A stretch of DNA of 64,000 nt, taken from contig CAYMEX010000010.1 of NCBI GenBank assembly GCA_964389525.1, forward strand, positions 31,704-95,703, in the 5' to 3' direction. Both the position numbers and the translations under genes were made by a program. Below, in pieces: positions 1 to 6,958 of the stretch (the stretch's first letter is position 1; each line of letters begins with the position of its first letter). This stretch comes from JAFLTL01 sp964389525. GTDB lineage: Bacteria > Bacteroidota > Bacteroidia > Bacteroidales > Muribaculaceae. The notes under the pieces are model-generated. The model made no database searches. It worked only from the letters and a program-made list of their open reading frames with translations, and was not told the DNA's origin.

Positions 1-1046
1 ATGTCACCGAACTTAATTCCGACGTAAGATCCGTCAAAGGCGAACCGGTGGAAATCTGGGACAAAGGAGTGGACGACAGTCACGGCACAGGCAAAAGAGC
101 CGGGATGGAGGGATCGCACGCCTATAAGATAAACGGCATGTACTATATCACCTGCCCTGCCGGAGGCACCGAAGGATGGCAGATGTGCCTTCGCTCAAAA
201 AACATTTACGGCCCCTACGAGCAGAAGGTCATTATGCAGGACGACAGCTCTTATCCACCCAACGGGCTGCATCAGGGCGGCATGGTGCAGCTGAAAAATG
301 GCGACTGGTGGTTTGTGATCATGCAGGATCGCGGAGCGATCGGCCGCGTCCCGCATCTGTTGCCTGTCAGCTGGGTCGACGGGTGGCCGGTCTTAGGTGT
401 TGGCGGAAAAGACGCGATCACCTATCGCAAGCCCGATGTAGGCATGACATACGAGATTAAAGCGCCCGCCACTACCGATGAATTTAACGGAAAGGACTTA
501 GGGCTCCAATGGCAATGGAATCATAACCCCGACGATACACGATGGTCGCTAACCGACCGTCCCGGCTACATACGCCTGCGAGCATCATACGCTGCCGATC
601 TTAAAGAAGCACGCAATACATTGGCACAACGCGTACAGGGGCCATGTTCCGAGGGGACTGTCGAAATGGATATCACCGGTCTTAAAGACGGCAATATAGC
701 CGGATTCGGTATATTTGAGTTCCCATACGCCTACGTTGGCGTAAGCCAGGCCAACGGGAAAAGAGAAGTGATCATGTGCAACGACGGAGAGATCATAGAG
801 ACGGCTGTCAGCGATCTCACACACGACAAGATATGGATAAGGGCACGCGTGACCGACAAAGACTTCACCGCACGGTTTTACTATAGCCTCGACGGAGTAA
901 ACTTCACTCCGGTGGGCAATGTGCTCGACATGGGGCTCGGACTGCCTTGGACAGCAAATCGTTTTGCCCTTTTCAATTTCTCGATCACACAAGACGGCAT
1001 AGACGGAGCAGCCGACTTCAATTGGTTCCGCTTCCACGCAAAATAA
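1..1046 (+). CDS. Glycoside hydrolase family 43 protein, 3' part (beta-xylosidase / arabinofuranosidase-like)
   Basis: The reading frame is open from the left window edge, so the 5' end lies outside; about 347 residues are visible. The first part carries the end of a five-bladed propeller of GH43 type, including EGSHAYKINGMYYI, whose Glu fits the general acid of the family, and HQGGMV. From about residue 160 a beta-sandwich C-terminal domain begins (DEFNGKDLGLQWQW to the end), as found in GH43 beta-xylosidases. Members cleave xylose or arabinose from plant xylan and are usually periplasmic or surface proteins in Bacteroidales; the signal peptide cannot be seen here. The exact substrate cannot be decided. 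A terminator hairpin follows about 90 bp downstream. Confidence 0.85.
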   Translation, partial: VTELNSDVRSVKGEPVEIWDKGVDDSHGTGKRAGMEGSHAYKINGMYYITCPAGGTEGWQMCLRSKNIYGPYEQKVIMQDDSSYPPNGLHQGGMVQLKNGDWWFVIMQDRGAIGRVPHLLPVSWVDGWPVLGVGGKDAITYRKPDVGMTYEIKAPATTDEFNGKDLGLQWQWNHNPDDTRWSLTDRPGYIRLRASYAADLKEARNTLAQRVQGPCSEGTVEMDITGLKDGNIAGFGIFEFPYAYVGVSQANGKREVIMCNDGEIIETAVSDLTHDKIWIRARVTDKDFTARFYYSLDGVNFTPVGNVLDMGLGLPWTANRFALFNFSITQDGIDGAADFNWFRFHAK

Positions 1047-1138
1047 CACACACCGGCCCCACACTAAAAACCTTCGCTGTGGCGGGTGTGGACGGCGTCA
1101 GGCACTGTATGCCTGTGTCATAAATAACCTTTACGCAT

Positions 1139-1178
1139 AAAGCAGGGATTCACGGTTTCGTGTGTCCCTGCTTTATTT
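1139..1178 (+). terminator. Rho-independent terminator after the GH43 gene
   Basis: A 10-bp perfect stem (AAAGCAGGGA at 1139-1148 paired with TCCCTGCTTT at 1165-1174) is followed by ATTTT. It lies 92 bp after the GH43 stop codon and fits the end of that transcript. Confidence 0.75.
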
Positions 1179-1566
1179 TCAGATACATATGGATACACCT
1201 ACGACGCCTGTATCACTGAAACAACAACTATAACCTTTGATGCAGTTTTCGACAGAGAGTGATCATACATATTGTATATCAGAGTGAGCGCCACAACTGC
1301 GCATGCTACAATTTATGTTTCACGTTATTTCACCTCTTTTAATTGTAATATCCTGACATATTAGGTTTTTACTTTGTTATACTTATGCAACGCAAAAAAA
1401 AAGAGGCTCAGTAAAAAACACCTCTGCAATACAGCAAAGATATTAAACTGGAACTATGAATACATGTATGATTTTATCCGTATCGTTTGTTTTACATCCC
1501 TCGTCCTTACTACTGGGTAGTGATACCAGGTATTAAGGCTCTCATAAATAAATAGTTGAAACGTGG
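1179..1566. other. Gene-free stretch between two terminators
   Basis: No convincing coding region is present. The longest ATG-led frame with any appeal is a 22-codon one at 1456-1524 with no supporting signal. The stretch is AT-rich and ends in a second strong terminator (1567-1598), so an unannotated small RNA on the plus strand is possible. I found no TAnnTTTG promoter box on the plus strand to support one. Confidence 0.3.
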
Positions 1567-1598
1567 AAGGGCGCCGATTGTCTACGGCGCCCTTTTTT
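1567..1598 (+). terminator. Strong Rho-independent terminator with no gene before it
   Basis: A perfect 10-bp GC-rich stem (AAGGGCGCCG at 1567-1576 with CGGCGCCCTT at 1585-1594) runs into six T's. The GH43 transcript should already have ended at 1178, so either this is a backup terminator or it ends an unrecognised short transcript. Confidence 0.75.
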
Positions 1599-1639
1599 GT
1601 ATCATACTACTCCACTCCTCTTCCACGACGGCGACTTCT

Positions 1640-1737
1640 CTCTACAGAAGCAGCGATGCACACCTCGTGCGTCCCTTATATTCACCTTCAGTTTCGCTAA
1701 AGCAGCTATAGCAGCTATATAAGCTATTGCAGCTACC
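1640..1737. repeat. Partial copy of the composite intergenic repeat, with AGCTAT tract
   Basis: A degenerate copy of the GGACGCACG palindrome (about 1650-1672) is followed by TTTCGCTAAA and an AGCAGCTATAGCAGCTAT-type tract at 1698-1736. The same order of parts recurs near 2395-2462, 40062-40162 and 40543-40628. Confidence 0.7.
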
Positions 1738-1758
1738 CACATAAACAGCTCAGAAAAG

Positions 1759-1773
1759 GGCATCGCAGATGCC
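1759..1773. repeat. Mini-hairpin GGCATC-GCA-GATGCC
   Basis: A perfect 6-bp stem closed by a GCA triloop. An identical hairpin followed by GCAACC is present at 58910-58924, 57 kb away. Confidence 0.7.
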
Positions 1774-1822
1774 GCAACCCCGTGTCCCAGGAGTTTATCC
1801 CCATCCGCCTGCAACATCGGAT

Positions 1823-1850
1823 GATAAGCGCCGAGAGGCGCGCCGTTATC
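1823..1850. repeat. Nested mini-hairpin with GAGA loop
   Basis: The inner stem GCGCC (1828-1832) pairs with GGCGC (1837-1841) around GAGA. An outer GATAA/TTATC pair (1823-1827 with 1846-1850) extends it. Confidence 0.6.
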
Positions 1851-1906
1851 GTAAACCCCAGGCGACCGTCAGGAAGCTGGGGAAAAACCGATATATAACC
1901 ACAGAG

Positions 1907-1919
1907 CCTCGGAGAGGCG
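1907..1919. repeat. Mini-hairpin GCCTC-GGA-GAGGC
   Basis: A perfect 5-bp stem with a GGA triloop, just before an AGCTAT tract. It belongs to the family of short hairpins with GNA-type loops in this gene-free field. Confidence 0.6.
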
Positions 1920-1931
1920 GCGTAACCAACG

Positions 1932-1973
1932 CTACAGCAGCTATAGCAGCTATATAAGCTATAGCAGCTACCT
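1932..1973. repeat. AGCTAT tract
   Basis: Consecutive GCAGCTATA and AAGCTATAGCAGCTA words, almost the same as the tract at 1698-1736 and followed by CCTCCCCACCATATACTACC-like sequence that recurs at about 2461-2478. Confidence 0.7.
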
Positions 1974-1981
1974 CCCCACCA

Positions 1982-2040
1982 TATACTACCACGATGAGAG
2001 CCGCGGACGCGGCGAAACATACATAGCACCTGGTGACCGT
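1982..2040. repeat. Dispersed direct repeat containing a GCCGCG/CGCGGC hairpin
   Basis: A block of about 58 bp starting ATACTACC, containing GAGCCGCGGACGCGGCG and ending at CACCTGGTGACCG. It recurs at about 2470-2527 with two or three base changes. The copy spacing differs from that of the other modules, so the field is a mosaic and not a simple tandem array. Confidence 0.7.
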
Positions 2041-2106
2041 TGCCCCATAAGTTATACGACATCATGGTTGCTGTCGTAGACAGCATCAGTGGTTAGCACA
2101 ACGGTC

Positions 2107-2119
2107 GCGGCGAAGCCGC
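2107..2119. repeat. Mini-hairpin GCGGC-GAA-GCCGC
   Basis: A perfect 5-bp stem with a C-GAA-G triloop, the configuration known from studies of single-stranded DNA to be unusually stable. Confidence 0.65.
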
Positions 2120-2152
2120 AGCGTGGTGAGAAGCATACACGAACACGATACT

Positions 2153-2168
2153 GACCTCGCAAGAGGTC
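2153..2168. repeat. Mini-hairpin GACCTC-GCAA-GAGGTC
   Basis: A perfect 6-bp stem with a GNNA tetraloop (GCAA). Its stem sequence is not shared with the neighbouring hairpins. Confidence 0.65.
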
Positions 2169-2210
2169 ATCCTGCCTTTCTTCCCGACATACACCTCGTT
2201 GCGCACATGA

Positions 2211-2465
2211 CCTCCCACCACAAGCACCCAACCTTAGATCGTCATTCAGGCCACATAATGCCTGAAAGGCATTTCAAAAAAGTAGCCGGGTACACCGTCA
2301 GGTGTGCCCGGTAATAAACGCATATCAAGCGTGTCTGAAAGACACCTCGTTACACACCATACTTTGCCACCATTGTTCTCCCCACGAAAGTAGCGACGAA
2401 CACCCCCTGCGTCCCTTTTATTCACTTTCGGTTTCGCCTAAAACAGCTATTGCAGCTACCACCCC
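2211..2465. repeat. Composite repeat cassette, copy 1
   Basis: The parts in order are: ATGCCT-GAA-AGGCAT (2258-2272); an 11-bp stem starting CCGGGTACACC with loop GTCA (2286-2311); GTGTCT-GAA-AGACAC (2331-2345); CTCGTTACA; a degenerate GGACGCACG palindrome near 2400-2420; TTTCGCCTAAA; and an AGCTAT tract (2443-2462). The same parts in the same order appear in copies 2 to 4. No protein-coding content is convincing. Confidence 0.8.
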
Positions 2466-2579
2466 ACCATATACTACCTCGATGAGAGCCGCGGACGCGG
2501 CGCAACATACATAGCACCTGGTGACCGAAGGGAACCAGGTGTAAAGCAATCCACATAAAAGAGCTGCGGAGCTGCGACA

Positions 2580-2800
2580 CACTTCCCACCACAAACACCT
2601 GGCCTTAGGTCGTCACTTAGCCCACATAATGCCTGAAAGGCATTTAAAAAAAGTAGCCGGGTACACCGTCAGGTGTGCCCGGAAAAAGAGGCCTGCCAAG
2701 TGTGTCTGAAAGACACCTCGTTACATACCTTACTTTGCTCCCATTGTTGTCCCCACGAGAGTAGGGACGCACGGCTCGTGCGTCCTCTTGATTTTCAACT
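2580..2800. repeat. Composite repeat cassette, copy 2
   Basis: It repeats copy 1 from the CCACCACAA lead-in through ATGCCT-GAA-AGGCAT (2638 region), the CCGGG stem with loop GTCA, GTGTCT-GAA-AGACAC, CTCGTTACATACC and an intact GGACGCACG palindrome with loop GCT. It lacks the AGCTAT tract and continues into two further small hairpins: GGGGC-AAC-GCCCC at 2830-2842 and GCCCAC-AAC-GTGGGC at 2902-2916. Confidence 0.8.
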
Positions 2801-2965
2801 CGGTAGACCATACACCCCACCCTACCTCAGGGGCAACGCCCCGGCTTCTGCAGTAACCGCGTCTGTCAAGGCGCGGCAATACACGCCACCCTATCCCACG
2901 AGCCCACAACGTGGGCGACTCCCTCCCAACCAGCAAGGACGCACACCCCCTGCGTCCGCCTATAT

Positions 2966-3613
2966 TTACTTAATCCTCTTGGTCGTAACAATTATCACGC
3001 CGTTGGCTCCGTGCAGCCCATAACCCAAACCCTCCTTATCAATTTCGACACTCTCCACATCATGTACCGAAAGCGGCGGTACACCGCCTATCACCCCGTC
3101 AACAATCCAGACAGGATCAGTACTCAGATGGAGAGAAATCGCTCTGTTCATCTTAATCCTGCCATCTCCTTTGACGTACACACCAGACAATCGTCCCCGC
3201 AGTGCCTGAACCAAGTCCGTCTGACCGGACTTTACAAGTTCCTCTCCCGACACAATCGTGCGCGGACCGATATCCTCGTATTTATCCTCATTACCTACTG
3301 TCGGAAGATCGGAGACGACAATATAAAGACTTTTGCGTCCGCCGACCGATATATCGTAAACCGTTTTCTTGATTTTCACATGAATCATCTCGACACCCTC
3401 GACATCGTTCAGAAAAAACTCCCCCATATCGTTTGACTTCGTGTGGCGTTTCGGATGTTTCATATATACCTTTGCACCCTCAATAGGAGCACCGTTGCGA
3501 TCGACGACCCACCCTTTCAGCGGCTCCGACGCCCACAATGCACTCCCTGCTACAAAGGCAACAAACAACGCAATAGACCTCACGACTCCCGATTTCATCA
3601 AACTATACATCAT
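2966..3613 (-). CDS. Stand-alone TonB-dependent receptor plug-domain protein (SusC N-terminal-like)
   Basis: The protein has 215 residues: a signal peptide to about residue 28 (LFVAFVAGSALWA), a carboxypeptidase-regulatory-like beta domain from about 31 to 105 (GWVVDRNGAPIEGAKVYM), and a TonB plug domain from about 110 to the end, finishing GANGVIIVTTKR. In full SusC-type receptors that motif leads into the 22-strand barrel; here a stop codon follows almost at once. It is therefore either a naturally barrel-less plug protein or a truncated receptor. Two later ATG codons (MKSG at residue 7 onward) are possible starts. The downstream DNA is the repeat field, with no barrel remnant visible. Its role is unknown; a periplasmic regulatory or partner role is conjecture. 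Confidence 0.75.
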   Translation of the reverse strand: MMYSLMKSGVVRSIALFVAFVAGSALWASEPLKGWVVDRNGAPIEGAKVYMKHPKRHTKSNDMGEFFLNDVEGVEMIHVKIKKTVYDISVGGRKSLYIVVSDLPTVGNEDKYEDIGPRTIVSGEELVKSGQTDLVQALRGRLSGVYVKGDGRIKMNRAISLHLSTDPVWIVDGVIGGVPPLSVHDVESVEIDKEGLGYGLHGANGVIIVTTKRIK

Positions 3614-3821
3614 TCCCCATATATTTTTAAACTCCTTCGAGCGTTGTCAAGATAAGCAGTTAATGTTTAGACAACATTTTGTCCTCCTTAGCCCTACAAG
3701 TTTCAGATTGTATTATGCGTTCACAATATACGACAAAATATTGTATGTAAACAAAATAATTCATATTATCTTAAATATAAAATGTATCAACCTATAATTA
3801 CGTCACCGGAGGCCAGCACCA

Positions 3822-3859
3822 AAAACGACAACCGCCGGTAACCCTGAAGTTACCGGCGG
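3822..3859 (-). terminator. Terminator of the complex I / ATP synthase locus
   Basis: Read on the minus strand, a perfect 11-bp stem starting CCGCCGGTAAC (arms 3849-3859 and 3832-3842) is followed by TTGTCGTTTTTG. It lies 31 bp after the nuoN stop and marks the end of the 17.7-kb locus. Confidence 0.8.
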
Positions 3860-3889
3860 CAGCAATAGTAATTTATCGACTGGAAGGCA

Positions 3890-5356
3890 TCAATACATGA
3901 ACGCCATCACAGCATTTTCCGAAATCGTGAGGAGGTAATTGTAGATCGGGCTGGCGATACCGAGAAGCAGGATACCGGCTATTGCGATCCACAGAGCTAC
4001 ACGCTCTGAGCAGTTCGACTTGAAAGTCGCGATCTTGCAGTCATCCTGGCTGATAAACATAGCCTTGACAACAAGCAGATAGTAGTACAGCGAGATAATC
4101 GTGTTGATCAGCGCGATAAGCACGAGTATGTAGATCGCGATGCTTCCCTGCTGTATTGCGCTTGTGAAGATGAAGAACTTTGAGAAGAATCCGGCGAACG
4201 GCGGAATACCTGCAAGCGAGAACATCGCGAGCATCATTGCCACCGACAAGCGCGGATTGGTCTTGTAAAGTCCCTTGTAATCATCCATCGACACAAGGCC
4301 GCTGTTGTTCTCTATCGCACCGATCACGCCGAAAGCGGCGAGGTTGCTGAATACATAAACGAGCACATAATACATCAGCGATGCCATGCCTGTAGCGTTC
4401 ATGCCGATAATACCGAGCATGATGTAACCGGCCTGCGACACCGACGAGAAAGCGAGAAAACGCTTCATGTTGCGCTGGCGTATAGCGAAGAGGTTACCGA
4501 TCGTGATTGTGAGGATGATGAGTGCGTAAAGCATCCACTCCCACACCTGGGCATAGACCTGACCGAAAGCCTGAACAAGGATAACCAGGAAGGCAAAAGC
4601 GGCAGCGCCCTTCGATATCACCGACAGATAAGAGGTCACATTGGTAGGTGCTCCCTGATATACGTCGGCGGTCCAGAGGTGGAACGGAACAAGCGACAGC
4701 TTGAAGCCCATACCGGCGATGACAAACGCAATCGCGAGAGTGAGCATCAGCGACGGCTGTGTCGAGATCACACCGTAGATCTCCGAGAAGTAAAGCGATC
4801 CGCTCAGACCGTAAACAAACGAGATACCGAGCATGAACACTGCCGACGAGACAACTGCCGTCAGTATGTATTTGATTGCGGCCTCATGGCTCTCGTAGCG
4901 GTTCTTGTTGAATGCCACCATAGCGGCAAGCGGCAGAGAAGCGCTCTCGAGACCGATGATGAACAGAAGGAAATGACGCGACGAGATCATAAGATACATG
5001 CCGAAGAGCGTCACGAGAAGCAGCTCGTAGAACTCACCGCGGCGCACCGAGATCTCCTCGGTCTTTGTCCACGTCACCGACTGCAGAAGCACGATGAGCG
5101 CACCCACGTTAAGGATGTTCTTTATCGCGGCTATGACCGGCGAAGTCACATACATCCCGGCAAACGCACTCGCGATATTGCAGGTGTTGCAGCAGCAGAA
5201 GCCGGTGGCCGTGAATACTGCAAACGCCCCAGTCGCTACCCATGCTGTCGCTTTCAGCGACTTCTTGGGCATAAAAGTATCGTATATGAACACCAGCAGG
5301 AAGACCACGAGGAGGCCTATCTCCTGCTTCATTGCCCAAAACTGTGAATAATCCAT
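3890..5356 (-). CDS. nuoN: NADH-quinone oxidoreductase subunit N
   Basis: An antiporter-like membrane subunit of respiratory complex I, 488 residues, about 14 membrane segments. The family's charged residues are visible: Glu in FIIGLESASLPLAA and Lys in the LSLVPFHLWTADVYQGAPT to VISKGAAAFAF stretch, which form the proton path. It is the last gene of the locus, 29 bp after nuoM, and is followed by a strong terminator. Its length is normal for the family. It takes part in coupling quinone reduction to proton movement across the inner membrane. Confidence 0.95.
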   Translation of the reverse strand: MDYSQFWAMKQEIGLLVVFLLVFIYDTFMPKKSLKATAWVATGAFAVFTATGFCCCNTCNIASAFAGMYVTSPVIAAIKNILNVGALIVLLQSVTWTKTEEISVRRGEFYELLLVTLFGMYLMISSRHFLLFIIGLESASLPLAAMVAFNKNRYESHEAAIKYILTAVVSSAVFMLGISFVYGLSGSLYFSEIYGVISTQPSLMLTLAIAFVIAGMGFKLSLVPFHLWTADVYQGAPTNVTSYLSVISKGAAAFAFLVILVQAFGQVYAQVWEWMLYALIILTITIGNLFAIRQRNMKRFLAFSSVSQAGYIMLGIIGMNATGMASLMYYVLVYVFSNLAAFGVIGAIENNSGLVSMDDYKGLYKTNPRLSVAMMLAMFSLAGIPPFAGFFSKFFIFTSAIQQGSIAIYILVLIALINTIISLYYYLLVVKAMFISQDDCKIATFKSNCSERVALWIAIAGILLLGIASPIYNYLLTISENAVMAFMY

Positions 5357-5385
5357 TGCTTATGATTGATTTACAAGATTCACAT

Positions 5386-6921
5386 TCAATTTACCGAAAT
5401 CATCAGAGCCCGGAAGAACTCGGGGTCAAACGTGAATCTGATCAGATTCAAGAAGAAGTTGGGGAAGCAACCGATAGCTGCGACGCAGATGATAAGTGTT
5501 GCGGTCGACACACGCTCCCACCACGTAGCGTCGGTGAGCGAACGGTGATGCTCGTCCTGAACAGGGCCGAAAAGCAGCTTGCCGACAACTCGCAGGATAT
5601 ACACGGCGGTGATAACGATCGAGCAGCATGCGATGATCGTAAACACAAGTCTAAGCGAACCGGCACCGGCAAGATAGTCGGTCATGCCTGCCTTGAACGA
5701 TCCTACGAAAATCGTCATCTCGGCCACAAATCCGCTCAGACCCGGAAGACCGAGCGAAGCGAAACCGGCGATAACGTAGCACACAGCGAGGTAAGGCATG
5801 ATGCGCATCAGGCCGCCCATCAGGCGTATGTCGCGAGTGTGTGTGCGTCCGTAGATCTGACCGATCAGAGCGAAGAACAGGGCCGTCATCAGACCGTGAG
5901 AGAGCATCTGCATGATCGCACCCGACATCGCTGTCGTGTTGAGCATGAGTATCGCGAACAGCACCAGGCCGCAGTGCGACACCGACGAGTAAGCGTTGAT
6001 ATACTTGAGGTCGGTCTGCACACAGGCACTGAACGCACCGTAGACAACCGAGATACCTGTCAGTATAAGGAAAATCCAGGCGAGATCGTTGGCAGCCTCA
6101 GGCATGAGGAACATTGCCACACGGAAGCAACCGTAGCCTCCGAGCTTCATAAGCACGCCGGCATGGAGCATCGAGACTGCCGTAGGCGCCGAGGCATGAC
6201 CGTCGGGGCTCCATGTGTGGAAGGGGAACATAGCGCCAAGCACACCGAAACCGACAAAAGTGAGCGGGAACAGGAAGTACTGCCAGCCCTTGTCGATATT
6301 GCCGTTGCGGGCGATCTCAAGAATATTCCAGGTGAGGTTGCCGTCGGCACCCGAGTGGTAATAGATGCCGATAAGGCCGAGCATCAGGAAAGCCGATCCG
6401 CCCATGAGCATCAGTGTGAGCTTCATGGCCGAATAATTCTTGTTGCCGCTGCCCCACACACCGATGAGAAGATACATCGGTATGAGAGCGACCTCATAGA
6501 ACATGAACATCGTGAAGAGGTCGATCGAGATAAAGAAGCCGAACACACCGGTCGACAGAAGTATCAGCCACAGGAAAAACTCCTTAGGCATATCGATCTT
6601 CCACGAAGCGAACGATCCGGCGAAAACGATGATCGACGAAAGCAGCAGCATCACGATCGAGACACCGTCGACACCGACTGCAAGATGGATATTGAGAGGC
6701 GTGAACCAGCTCCACGAACCCACATAGAGCATCTCTGCCATATTGCCGGCCGCACGCTGTGCCATATAATCGAACAGCACCCACACCGACAAGGCGATGA
6801 GCATTACCGAACCCGTTACGGCAACCGCACGTATCTGCTTCACGTTGCGGCACAATCCGAGTCCTCCGAGCATCACCAGCGGGATGATGACGAAATATAT
6901 CAGGATGTTTGAGAATAACAT
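5386..6921 (-). CDS. nuoM: NADH-quinone oxidoreductase subunit M
   Basis: An antiporter-like complex I subunit of 511 residues. Diagnostic stretches are FYEVALIPMYLLIGVWG, with the conserved membrane Glu, and FPFHTWSPDGHASAPTAVS, with HGLMTALFFALIGQIYGR further on, typical of NuoM/ND4. It sits between nuoL (37 bp upstream) and nuoN. Long open frames on the opposite strand here are shadows and not genes. Confidence 0.95.
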   Translation of the reverse strand: MLFSNILIYFVIIPLVMLGGLGLCRNVKQIRAVAVTGSVMLIALSVWVLFDYMAQRAAGNMAEMLYVGSWSWFTPLNIHLAVGVDGVSIVMLLLSSIIVFAGSFASWKIDMPKEFFLWLILLSTGVFGFFISIDLFTMFMFYEVALIPMYLLIGVWGSGNKNYSAMKLTLMLMGGSAFLMLGLIGIYYHSGADGNLTWNILEIARNGNIDKGWQYFLFPLTFVGFGVLGAMFPFHTWSPDGHASAPTAVSMLHAGVLMKLGGYGCFRVAMFLMPEAANDLAWIFLILTGISVVYGAFSACVQTDLKYINAYSSVSHCGLVLFAILMLNTTAMSGAIMQMLSHGLMTALFFALIGQIYGRTHTRDIRLMGGLMRIMPYLAVCYVIAGFASLGLPGLSGFVAEMTIFVGSFKAGMTDYLAGAGSLRLVFTIIACCSIVITAVYILRVVGKLLFGPVQDEHHRSLTDATWWERVSTATLIICVAAIGCFPNFFLNLIRFTFDPEFFRALMISVN

Positions 6922-6958
6922 AGCTATTTTCCGATTTATTGGTTACCCGTCGATGATT

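Noticed and set aside
1602..2514. Short open frames across the repeat field (60-120 codons)
   Set aside because: They translate the palindromes and AGCTAT tracts, lack promoters and known domains, and differ between repeat copies.
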